From Homarus americanus (lineage: Eukaryota; Arthropoda; Malacostraca; Decapoda; Nephropidae), in NCBI RefSeq assembly GCF_018991925.1, contig NW_024735145.1, forward strand, positions 648,035 through 712,034: 64,000 nt of DNA, given 5' to 3'. The notes below the pieces were generated by a model. It was not told where the DNA came from. It searched no databases and saw only the letters and a list, made by a program, of their open reading frames with translations. Numbering within the stretch: position 1 is the stretch's first letter; each line of letters starts with the position of its first letter. Shown here in pieces: positions 1-11,870 of the stretch. The translations under genes and the position numbers were made by a program.

Positions 1-3000
1 CCTTCCAGGCACTGGATGGGCAAGTTTACCTCCAGGTGTAGTCATGTCAGAATTACCCCCAGTAGTGTCTCTTTATGGTGGAGCGGCCTCTGCGGCGCAG
101 TTGCCAATTTCTCTACCGGCTGAGGGAGCACAAGTACCTTCGTCGATGTTTCCCGGGGGAACGTGCCCACAAGAAACGGCTGGCTATTCTGCTTCATCTG
201 TGTATCACACTCCAGCCTCACCACCTTCTCTTCCAACACACAATATTTCCTCTTCTGGACCAGCGACTGGAAATGTTCCTGTCTCAGAAAGACCCAAAAT
301 GATACCTTCTAAGAAAGCTGACAAAAAGAAGCTTCAACTCCAACAGCAGCAGCAGAAGCAGCAACCAGTTACACAGCAGCAGATGATGGTTCAGCGCAAC
401 CAGGCTGTACAGCAACTACAGCTACAACCAGTGCAGCTGAGTCACGGGGTTGACGGTTCATATAGTTGTCCAGCTAGTGGCTTAAGTACTCAACCATTGC
501 TTGTTCCAGGTGGGACTGTTACCTCCCTACCTCCTCCACCACCTCCAGGTGTGTTGCATCCTTCTAGTGGAGCAACACAATGCCTACCACCACCTCCACC
601 TCCTCTTCCTCCTCCCCTTCTTGTTGAAACGACTCACGAGCAGAGCTGCCAGAATAACAAGACAGATGCCTCCGTACCAAGAGGAAAAATGGATAAGAAG
701 CGAAGCGTTCCCTCAGAATGTGATTGTCCAGGACTTTTACCTAACGAAGAAGTTGCCAGTAGTGGGGCTGGCTTAACCAAATTAGAGAATGATAGTGCGG
801 GCCGTGATGGTGATAGCGGGGCAGAAATTGTTCCTTTAACATCTTTAGGCGCTCCACTGCAACTGTCAACGGGGTTGGGGCCGGCCCCGGGCACAGGTCT
901 GCAGTTCGTTCCCACTACTCTTGTATCCTCCCCTCACTTGCAATTTGCACCCTTCCAAGTTGGCACAGGGTCTCTGCAATATGGTCACTTGTCTGCCTTG
1001 GGGATGGGACCGGCAGTGGCCAACCAGCCAGTCACCAGTCAAACTGCTGCTGCAGCAGCAGTAGCAGCACAACAGCTGCAAGTAATAGGTTCCTCTGCAA
1101 GCAACAGTAGTATTACTAACAATACAAGTGCAAGTGGCCCTGTTGGGGTAGGAGTTCCTCATTCTAGCAAGTCTCAAGTGAAGAAATTTTTGCTACACTC
1201 ACCACAGCTTGGAGTAAATGCTGGTGAGAATGGAGGTCAGCAGCGGGGACCGCCTCTTGGACCACTCCTGCATGCCAGTGCCGGAACACTTCCCACAGGA
1301 CAGCAGGTTTCCCACCCGGCTTCTATCAGTCAACCATCCAACAAGAAAAGTAAGAAGCAGGTTCGGGCCAGTGTAAACAAGCAAGAGCGAGATGGTCATT
1401 ACAGCCTTCCTGTCAGTGCAGATGGAACGATTGTGCAGGAAGCTACTTCGCACCACCAGTCTGTTGCTGCGGGCCTACCTCTTGATCCAGCAGCCCAGGG
1501 TGTTGTGTATGCTAATACCCACACCATGGCCCACTTCCCTGCAACCATGGCAGCACCCTCTGGTACTCTTCCTCTAACCAATGGACCTGTAACAACCTTT
1601 GGGCAAGGTCTACAAGTTAATGAGTCAGGGTTAATGGTTGCTACCCCAGCAGCTCCAGCCAAGATACTCAATGACCAATTACCTGACATGATCACCACGC
1701 CTGCTGCTCAGGTAACGTTGGCCTACTAATTTTTTCTTGTCTTGGTGAGTAGGAACTTAATATGAATTTGTTTGTGTTAATATAGGTTTCAATATTTAAT
1801 AAAGGATAATTTTAAACCAAAGAAAAAGGTTTTGGTCATCATTGGACAATTGAAGTCCTCTGTAACAGTACTTTTGTGGTGCAACTTGTAGATTTGTTGA
1901 AATGCAGAGTTAAATTATTACCGAATCCAGAGTTTGTGTGTGCTTACTTTATAGGTGGGTGGCGGTCAACTAGGAGTAGGAGGAGTGCCCGTATCTGTGG
2001 GAGTTCCATATATGAGTAGCGACGGCAGCGTTCCATACAACGGGTCAACGGGCATTGGTCCCGGAGTTTGCCATTATCCAGCTGCAATACCTTCCCATCT
2101 GGTTGATGTAGACATCGAGACAGATTCCAATCACGACACAGCCCTCACGTTGGCGTGTGCTGGTGGCCATGAGGAGTTGGTGCAGCTTTTACTTACTCGA
2201 GGTGCCAACATTGGTAAGACCTCAACTGCATAGTACTGTACTCTGTTGTCAGTGTATTTAATGTGTATGTAAAGAAAATGGTAATAACATTCTACAATAA
2301 TTCTCCATGATAAGATTTGGGTTAAAAAAAATTATTATATAAAGGGTCTAAGAATAGGAGTTTGTAATATCCAACAGTTCTTAAATTTGATGTTCATCTG
2401 ATTTTACAGAACACAGAGACAAGAAGGGATTCACCCCACTGATTCTAGCAGCTACAGCGGGACATGCCAAGGTAGTGGAGACCTTGCTCAATACAGGTGC
2501 ACATATTGAGGCCCAGTCCGAGCGCACCAAGGACACGCCTCTCTCTCTTGCTTGCTCAGGAGGCAGATATGAGGTCAGTAACCACTTGTTAAATGCACTT
2601 TGTTAACTTTGTAAAAACTGATTAATAAATTCCCTAGACATTATTGATTTATGGTAATTCTAAATCAGTAAAAACTGTGAATAATTGTATTTTTGAGGAA
2701 GATGCTTAGGACAAAGTTTTCTTATTAACAATGTTTGTTATATATTATGCTGTACGTAATTGTGTTCAGTGGATTTGGTGGATCAAGTTAAAAACATCAC
2801 TCTCTCTCTCTCTCTCTCTCTGTACAGGTGGTAGAGATTCTGCTGCAGCGAGGTGCCAATAAGGAACACAGAAATGTATCGGACTACACTCCTCTTTCTC
2901 TGGCCGCATCTGGGGGCTTTGTCAACATCATTAAGCTCCTCCTTGACAATGGTGCAGAGATCAACTCGCGTACGGGATCCAAGCTCGGCATCTCACCGCT

Positions 3001-6000
3001 CATGCTCGCTGCCATGAACGGACATGTGGCAGCCGTAAAGTTACTTCTTGACATGGGCTCGGACATCAATGCTCAAATTGAGACCAACAGGAACACTGCT
3101 CTTACCTTAGCCTGCTTCCAGGGTCGGCATGAAGTTGTCTCGCTTCTCCTTGACCGCAAAGCAAATGTTGAACACCGTGCCAAGGTATAGTAGAATACGC
3201 TAACTGTGATAATGTTAAACTAAGTAAAGACACATAGAAGCTTGCATCATTAAGAGATAAGAGACTAATTAATGCTTCAAGTAATATAGAAGGCTTTTGA
3301 ACTGTGAATGATGATATTTACTGATTCTTATTATCGGTGAAGATCCTCAAGTCCTCGCTGTCAGATGCACCATTATTTAGGAAGGCTTTTTAAATATTTG
3401 AACACAAATTAAAAAAAATAATCTGTATCAATGTGAAAATTAGTTTTTCATTTAATATTTTGTGAATGCATGGGTCTATGGTAATGAGGGACCCAGGACC
3501 CTATTAGTCAACTGTTATTATTATTATTATTGTGTATGATATGGTCTAGAAAACAAAGTGATTCAGTATAAAGGATATACAGTATACCAACATGCTCAAC
3601 TTTTGTACTTAGACTGGATTGACACCTCTGATGGAAGCTGCGAGTGGTGGATACGTAGAAGTGGGGCGAGTATTACTAGACAAGGGGGCAGATGTCAACG
3701 CTCCTCCAGTACCATCTTCTCGAGACACTGCACTAACCATTGCAGCGGACAAGGGTCACTATAAGTTTGTGGAACTTTTAATCCAAAGGTAAGCACTGGA
3801 GTTACTGTAATTGAGTAGTGAAATTGTGCACTTCTGGTCAACACAGTGATGTGTATAGATGAGTCGGTATGTTTAAAAGTTCAAGACTACAGTACAGTAT
3901 TTCATAGTATTATACATGATCAAGTGTCTTGCTGTAAAAACCTTTGGTCAAAGCTGAGGGTCATTATTTTCAGGAGCTTAGCCAGATAGTTTATGACCTG
4001 GTGCCATGATGTGAATATTTCTGATCAGACTAATGATTTGTAGCCAGGCCATTTTTACTTTATTAATATATTACATGTTTTAGTATGTTGATCAGGCATC
4101 ATGATGATCAACAATGGTAGCCTTTACATACATAAAACAATACCCTTTATGTTTGTTGTTACAGAGGTGCTCAAGTAGAAGTAAAGAACAAGAAAGGCAA
4201 CTCCCCTTTATGGTTGGCTGCTAACGGTGGTCACCTGGAAGTTGTACAGCTACTCTATAGTGCCAACGCCGATATTGACTCGGAGGACAACAGGAGAGTT
4301 TCCTGCCTCATGGCGGCATTCAAGCGGGGTCACTATAAAGTGGTGAAATACATGGTACGAAATGTGTCCCAGTTCCCCTCTGACCAGGAGCTGCAGAGGT
4401 ATATTGCCACCCTAGGAGACAAGGAGCTGGTGACCAAGTGTACCAACTGTTTAGAAGTTATTCGAGCAGCCAAGGACAAGCAGGCTCTGGAAGCCAACAA
4501 GAATGCGTCCATTCTGCTGGAGGAACTGGAGCAGGAACGTTCTCGGGAGGAGTCAAAAAAGGCTGCGGCGTCACGGCGTAGACTCAAGAAGAAAGCCAAA
4601 AAGCAAGAGAAGAAAGAAGAGAAACGGCGCTTAGAAGTTGTGAAGAGAAATGACGATGGCAGCGATAATTACGAAGATGATGAAGACGAGAATGGCAGCA
4701 ATGAAGACCAAGAACGTCGTGAAGAACAAACTAAAAGGGAGAAAAATGAAGCCAATGCTCTCCAGAGAGTTGTTGAGCAGATAGCCCCTGAGGAGAAGGA
4801 TGGAGATAGTGGCATAGATTCAAACAGCCAAACGAGCGCAACGTCGGAAACCAAAGTAACGGATGAAAAAGACAAACAGGGAAAGAGAACAAAGAAGAAG
4901 AGGAAGGAATCATCAACAAAAGACTCGACCATCGCCAATCAGAAACAAAATGGAACTCCTTCCCCGATCCCTAATAGTGAAGGCAATGAGCTTAAGAAGT
5001 CATCGTCTAACAGCAACAGTTGCCAGCCACAGTCTAGTGCCTCAAATTCCTCAAACTCCAAGAGTAAGAAGAAGAAGGAGGAGGAAAATAAAGCGAGTGG
5101 GATCATGAATGAGCTCGACATCTTCCGTCTAGATAATATCAAACCCTCAAACAACAAGAAGGCGTCCCACGATTCCTCACGTGTAAATGCCTTGGACACG
5201 TTTGGCGAGGTCGACCATTACGTAACTCCCATCCCCGGCCTCGTCGGTAGTGCGTCAACCACCCTGAGTGCACCGTCCCTTAGTCCTAATGCCAAGTCCA
5301 CTCCGGGTCTAGGAACGAGCCCAAAGAAAGGGACTCGGAGAGAAGAGGGATGGAAAGAAGTGAGTCGAAAGGCAAAGAAAGTCTCGGTGCCCAACAGTGC
5401 AATAAGCAGGGTAATTGGTCGAGGCGGCTGCAATATCAATACCATTCGGGAAGTTTCGGGAGCCCACATTGAGGTAGAGAAGCAAGGTAAAAGTCAAGGG
5501 GATAGAATGATCAGCATCAAAGGCTCTACAGAAGCCACACGTCAGGCCCAAAATCTCATATCTGCTTTGGTGAAAGATCCTGATAAGGACCTTTCAGAAT
5601 TACTCCCCAAGTCTGTGGCCAAAGTTCTGCCTAAACCTTCCAAATTGAATGCAGACATGTCAATTTTGCAGTCCAATATTAAATCTTTAAGACCAGCCAG
5701 CACCATTGGAATCAGCATGGCCACCGTAACATCCTCCACCATCAGCATCACCATGGCCAAGTCTAGCACCACCACAACTACGGCATGGTCGAGCGCCGTC
5801 TCATCGCCAAAGCGAACGCCAGTTCAAACCAGGCCGGTGTCCACAGTTGGACCGCTCACCTTCTCTGCCCCCAAGAGTCCCGCCGTTCGTCAGCTGTTCC
5901 CCGGAGAAAAGAAATCTGTGCCTACCACCTCAGCTGCTAATAAAACCATGAACAACACTCACTCAGTCACTGTGCCCATGTCAACTGAACCACATCAGAC

Positions 6001-7762
6001 TTTTGCTGCTAAATTGGCCGACTCCAAGTGTTCGGCCAAAAGTTCTACACCACCACTGGTTGCATCTCCTAAACCCTGTATTCAGCCCGGGTTAGCTAAC
6101 AATGTTATTGGCTCGGCAGAAAGCATGGGTGGAGAAGATAAGAATATACCAGAAACTAACAACAATGGTATGGTCAGTCAGCAGTATTCCATCTTTAACA
6201 ATCGGCTGAGCCAGGTGACGCACGAGGCCATGTGGGGCGCCAAAGAGAAGCAGGTGAATTTTGCATCTGTGGCTGCAGCTGGGCTTGTGCCAAATTGTAA
6301 TAATAAGATGCCTCCCCAAATGCTTCAACAGCATCATGCACATTTTGCTGGTGGACAAGTAAACAATTACATGGAGCCAGTTGACCAACCCCCCATGGCA
6401 GATGTCACCAGGGCTCCAGGTTATAGAGGGACGGCCTCCACCGTCACGGTCAGCAGCCACATTGCTTCTGTTGTGTCCGGGAGTCCACCAGGTAATGCTC
6501 CTGTGCCCGTGCCTTTATCTGGTCCACACCAGCCTGGGACTACAAGTATGGCTCGCAGTGCACCTGGAACACCTGTAGCTTCGCCCTCAATGAGACCCAT
6601 TGCTCCTCCACCCACCCGTCAGACTGCAACACCACCTCCTATTCCCCCAAGATCCTCTTTGGAGATGGGTGCTGGCCCATTCACTCTACTTCCAGGTCCA
6701 TCGCGTACTCCTCCTCCAGTTTTGTCGTCACTGGTTCGATTGCCTTTAGCGTCTGCCTCCATTGGACCCGGTGCCCAGTTGCCAGCTCGTGGTCATCTGT
6801 CGCAGTCTGGTATGAACATGGGACAGCAACCTTACTCTGTTTCAATGGCAAGTTTAGCACCGGGAGGTCCTGTGTCGTCCATCCCCCGCGGTCCCATCCC
6901 GCCGCCGGACCACTCGGACTTAGTCAACTTAGCACCTGGTCAGCCTTATCGTAAACCTCCTCCACCTCTTGAGATAACAATGGGTTCCTTCCATCAGCAG
7001 AAACAGCAACAGTTATCTTCTCTGGCTCAGCTTGCAGGGATGATGAATGGCCCAAGATTTACTACGCCACAAACCAACACCCTTCCAGTATACCACAATA
7101 ATTTGGCACCCATATCTGCAACTACGCCAATACATAGCACCCTCAACCCTAATGCACCTGATTTTACTAGCCGATCTGGGGCATTTGTGCCACCTACATT
7201 TCCACCTCGCTCACAGTTAGCTGCCTTTCAAAATGGGGCTCCGACAGTTACACCTTCGCTCGGATCTGGATTTGGTGGAATGGGTCAGTTCCCAACTGGA
7301 ATAGATGGCCCTTTACAACTGCCCGGTGGATTCAATGAAGTGATGAGTGGACTCGTGCCACGCAACCCACCACCCTTGGCTGCTATTCCAGCCTCAGTCG
7401 GAGGTAATGCTGCATTCAGGAACAACGTAGCCTCACAGGACAGCTCATCCCCACTTGCCTCACCCCACTCCTCCAATCCAGCCTCTCCCACTCAGACTGC
7501 CTCAGCCGCCAATACTGGAGGCTTGGCTCAGTTACCGGAGGAGCGTCACGCCAAACTGCAACCAATTGGTACCGAGCGTGCACAGAAGAGGTCGGAACGT
7601 GGCGGCATAGTCGGCGGAGTGGGCGGAGGACTCAGCGGGGTGGGCAACGACATACTGTGGTCCATGCCACTGTCAGACATGTTGCCGCCGGGACCTCCTC
7701 TTGATCATAATCTACCAGCCAATCCGTATTACAATGATTTGGAGGTGACACAGTATGGACAG
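1..7762 (+). CDS. mask: Mask / ANKHD1 / ANKRD17-type protein, 3' half (second ankyrin cluster, KH domain)
   Basis: This is a large cytoplasmic scaffold. In Drosophila, Mask acts with Yorkie in Hippo signalling and downstream of receptor tyrosine kinases (known of the family). Exons read directly: <1-1711, 1955-2213, 2410-2573, 2828-3184, 3613-3788 and 4165-7762. All have AG/GT borders and matching phases, giving about 2089 residues in the window. The reading frame is open to the left edge, so the methionine at 44 is internal and the N-terminal ankyrin cluster lies upstream. The first exon is Gln-, Ala- and Pro-rich. Ten ankyrin repeats (TPL.LAA.GGH type) span about 2120-4400, as expected for the second cluster of this family. 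A Lys/Glu-rich coiled-coil-like stretch follows (4440-5100). One KH domain lies at 5380-5600 with the loop IGRGGCN, preceded by the family signature GWKEVSRKAKKVSVP. The tail is Ser/Pro-rich. The last strong donor is at 7763; see the candidate terminal exon at 9650. Confidence 0.95.
2796..2821. repeat. (TC)n tract next to a mask splice acceptor
   Basis: The TC run directly precedes tgtacag and serves as the polypyrimidine tract of the exon starting at 2828. Confidence 0.85.
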
Positions 7763-8928
7763 GTGAGTGAGAATTGTAACTGTAACTATTTGATCTATTA
7801 ACTTCTTATGTATCTGTCAACTTAAATCTTCTCTCACATTTTTATAGGGAAATGGTATGGTATGGTATAGGGGGAGTGTGATGCAAGACAAGTGTTTAGA
7901 AGGACCAGTAAGGAAGAACAGCAGCTAGAAATCTTTCACACACACACACATACATTCTTTATATCCTCTACCTGTACTGTACAAACACCATGCAGTGTAC
8001 ACAGTGAATCCTTGGCCTCCAAATTGTTTGACAACTTTTTGTACTATATCATTTTCTGTACTGAGGGGTCATCAGTTGTGATCATGTTAATACCATCAGG
8101 CAAACGTTAGCATATTGTGAGTAGATTTTTTTTTGAGGGGGGGGGGGGAACTTAGTAAAGGTAGTAGAGCAACTTTGTGAAAGGTAACTGTAGTATTGAT
8201 GGTAATAGTAAAGGTAGTACTGTACTTATTAACACATTGTTAGTAGTACTTATTTTATTAGGGAGAAGAGGTGGTTTTGCATTTTCCTGCTGTTTCACAT
8301 GCTGATTGTCGCCAATTACTCCCAGAGATAATTTTTGGAAGTTATGTAGAAGGAAAGCACAGAAGAGTCACATTTTCGGATGGTAGTTTTAATTATATCA
8401 TGGAGAAAACTAAACTTTTCTTCCTCTTTATCAATGTGGCGGCAATCACTTTGTTTTTAAGCTCATCACTACAGGGACACCACTTTTAATATTTTATTTG
8501 CCTAACACCAGTTAGTTTTATTCAGCTCAGAGGCAACCCTGTACACAAGTGGTTAAGCTCATGTCACTCTGCATCAGTTAAGTGTAGAACAAAGACTTAA
8601 TTCGGGCACTTGTTTGATCATATTTTAAGTTCATTTTAACTCTTCTATTATGTATTTGAATAAGAAATCAGTGACTGCAGTTATGTACCCGAGACCCCTA
8701 CACATGAAATTGAGAGAGAGAGAGAGAGAGAGGTGATGAGCCCAGTGTTGGTTAGATATCTGCATTGAGGGATGTGCACCTTTTGTTTACTCTTCCCATC
8801 TACAATATGCACAATAAATCTGGTTGTACTGTACCTGTTGCAACACACAAGCCAGACACACACACACTTCTCCTATAATTCACCCCATCTTCCCACCTCT
8901 CTCTCTCTTGGTCTAACTTGCTTCTATT

Positions 8929-8980
<52 letters not shown>

Positions 8981-9649
8981 TCTATCCCTGGTATTGGCTT
9001 AATTAATATACTATATATAGAACACTCAAATCGTGTATTTCGTGGAGTGTATTGTTTTTAGTTAATTTACCTAATAGTGTCAGTAGGTGCTGTAGATTTC
9101 CACCCTGACAAATGTTTTCTACATAAGCAATTGTTTGTAAGGAAGTCATATTTATTTATTTACTTATTTTCATTGATTCGTGAAAATCCTTTCCCATTAT
9201 ACATTATAACTGGAAAAATCCAGACTCTTTAATCACCGTCATTTACTTGCTCTTAATAATAGATGTTATTGAGAAAAGTTCACTTTGTCTTCATCATCTT
9301 GAAATACATTTTAGAATTATTTGGAAATCTTTTGAGCTCAAGGGTAGACTGGTGAGGGTGTAGTGTGTGTGTGTATCTGGTATTATTGGTGTTTACCCTC
9401 GGTAGCATTAGAGTACCGAGGGCTCGTGTTGAATATATATTGTTGAAACATAATTAAATCTCCATGTTTATACATTGTGTCAAAAGTCAGGCATTATTGT
9501 GACTTAATTTGAATATAATCTTGAATTGATTTAAGCTGTAATTATACTGATAGTGCTCATATTGTATCAATATAAGCAAGACTTCATTTGTCAGGCTTTG
9601 GTAAATTTTCAATGCGAGGACAATAATGTGGCATGATGTGTTATGACAG
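7763..9649 (+). other. Putative last intron or 3' UTR of mask
   Basis: There is no protein-coding signal beyond a possible alternative exon at about 7847. The stretch contains (CA)n at 7939-7950, a poly(G) run near 8138, (GA)n at 8707-8731 and (CA)n at 8930-8978. Confidence 0.4.
8930..8978. repeat. (CA)n microsatellite
   Basis: An uninterrupted CA run of about 49 bp. Confidence 0.95.
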
Positions 9650-9685
9650 CTGTGGAACTGGGGCGACATGAATCAACAGATGTAG
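9650..9685 (+). CDS. Candidate terminal coding exon of mask
   Basis: A possible acceptor (ttatgacag) at 9641-9649 opens a phase-0 reading of LWNWGDMNQQM followed by TAG at 9683-9685. This fits the phase-0 donor at 7763. After the stop the same frame continues KWFAQQGAAAATAEA before TGA. The pyrimidine tract is weak. An alternative acceptor at about 7846 (ttttatag) would give a different short tail beginning GNGMVWYRG. Assignment is inference from splice phase and the Trp-rich sense of the peptide; transcripts would decide. Confidence 0.4.
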   Translation: MWNWGDMNQQM

Positions 9686-10139
9686 AAGTGGTTTGCCCAA
9701 CAAGGAGCAGCAGCAGCAGCAACAGCAGAAGCATGATGAATAACAAGGAAGTTGCTAGCAGAGGCCAGGAGTATCTGGGAGTATCTGAAGCAGCAGCAGT
9801 AGCGGGCTGCCTCTTATATTGCTCAGCACCGCTTATTTCATCCTCGACAGATCTGCTTGCCTCAAGAAATTTTTATCAAATTAAATGCTTTTAATTGTAG
9901 TCCTTGTGGTTTGGGTGACATTAAACTCAGTGAAAATTGCTTCATTCAAGATATAAAGAATTACATGAATGGTACCTATATGTACCCATATTTTAGGTCA
10001 TTAAAATGTTTGCCACTTTAAATTGAGTGATGTATGATAACTGTTAATGTTTTCAAAGGTTTAAAGGCAACCTCATATGCAAATGCTGTGGTGTCACTCG
10101 TGTTGACACGGTTATGATATTTTGTTGCTTGCCCGTGTA

Positions 10140-10720
10140 AGGATTATCGGTAGTCGTAAATGACGCAACGTAACGGTGGCCTCGTAAACTCTTGGTAGGA
10201 TAATATGGCGGTGGCCCGAGTCACCGCCTCCATGACTGAGGAGGACGTCGTCCTAGTGTGGCTGCGCCTGCCGCCCCCACCGGCCGGCCCCACCCCCTCC
10301 CCAGGCTGCCCGGGGGCGGCGGTGTGTGCAGGCCGCTACGTAGTGCACACGGGCATCTACTGCGCCTGCCCACTGAACGTGCTGCTGGCGTGGATGGGCT
10401 GTCCGCCCCCTTTGAGTCCCATCCACGCCCGCAGCCTCCGATGACTGCTTGTAGTCAGCTTGTCACTGGTTCACCCCGCACCCGGGCTTCATACATTCAC
10501 GTTTGCAGTCTTGTGTTTTCCTTCATTGTATGCAAGTCAAAGTCACTAGAAGGCAACTTACTGTCCTGAGTTGAGCGACCCTTTTGGCCTTCCTTCCCTC
10601 CCCTCCCACATCCTCCACCCCCTCCCCTGCCCCGCTGCCCGCCCTCCTCCCCTTTGCCAACACGCCTACTCGGTGACGAGCGGCTGCCACACCGCCGCCC
10701 GCTCCAAGGTCGTACTTGTA
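10140..10720 (+). other. GC-rich island with a short ORF (10205-10444)
   Basis: This is a sharp rise in G+C and CpG between AT-rich flanks. A 79-codon ORF starts with ATGGCGGTGGCC at 10205 and ends in TGA at 10442-10444. The peptide is rich in Pro, Ala, Cys and Leu, and I recognise no domain. The block could be a CpG-island promoter with a first exon, part of an extended mask 3' UTR, or non-coding. AATAAA-like signals follow at about 10738. Neither strand gives a convincing family match by eye. Confidence 0.25.
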
Positions 10721-11400
10721 TATGCAGCAGTAATTATAATAAAGCTTACTATCCACTCCTACTATGTGGAAACATTAAAGATTTATCAGGCAGCCAGCAG
10801 TTTTATTATCCATCCCTTTAATTAAAGTTTTTGAGAAGAGTGACTTGAGGTTTACCTATGAACTGTGTCAGTGAGGGCCGCTTAAGAAGCTTTCTTTACA
10901 GTCAGGACTGATTTACAGCCGACAGACACAAGGAAATTTGAGTTGATGCTCGGTAAAACTGAATTTGATATAGAGCTCCAGTGTCATGACTGAACAGTTA
11001 AATACAGATATAAGTGGCAAAGTAAGACAATAAGCTTTAATAAGTGATGAGAGAACTTTTAAAGTGACCACATACATGACCATGATTAACATCAGTGTCT
11101 GTTGATGGTGTGTGATATGGAAGGTGATGAAATATTGTGTAACTACTGGTGAAGAGAGAGACTCTGTTTAGGACAGGAAATTTAGCTTAAAGTATTAAGA
11201 AAAGATATTGAACAACAAGGAATTGATTTATTATTTTGTGTTGTGTTGTACTGTAGGTGTGTAGAAAGAAAAGTAGTCTGAACATGGTGAAGTGAACTTT
11301 TGTATAAGTTGGAGACAGTTTGTAGAAATCAGATTAGTTAACACTGTAGTTATTATAAATGTAGATGAGAAACTAACCAAGAATAATCTCCCAACTTATG

Positions 11401-11870
11401 TCACCTTCAGATTAACCACCCTAATGCTACCCTAACTCCCAGGTATTCTTAGGGTGGTTAATTTAAGGTGAAATAAGCTTGGGTGTCTTATCTTCAGGTG
11501 TAATAATAAGCTGGGGCCTAATCTTCAGATGATCCCAAATATGTACAAGAGACTTGTAATAGGCACTTACCTAAATCTCTGGGAAAATTATCAACTCCTA
11601 GGGTAAGTTTGAGTCCCCACACACTGAAGTTACTGTATATTAATTGGCATACAGTTCCTGAATCATCTGAAGATTAGGCACCCCTTATTATTTCAACTGA
11701 TAGGTACCCTAGCTTATATCACCTGATGATTAGGCACTTCAGCTATTTCACCTGATCATTGAACACTCAAATGCTATCAAAGGGGGGGGGGGAGGGTTAG
11801 GGTGTTTAATCAGCTGGTGATCTAATTATTTTTAGTGTCTAACCTTCAGATAATTTCAGTACTTTTAACT
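11401..11870. repeat. Foldback repeat cluster (ACCTTCAGATTAACCACCCTA type)
   Basis: The left arm 11401-11424 and right arm 11449-11471 are near-perfect inverted copies with one indel. Further degraded copies of the same motif (cacctgatgattaggcac and its complement) follow to about 11870. Related copies occur at 25796-25879, 42700-42885 and, as a half copy, 48556-48610. Confidence 0.7.
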
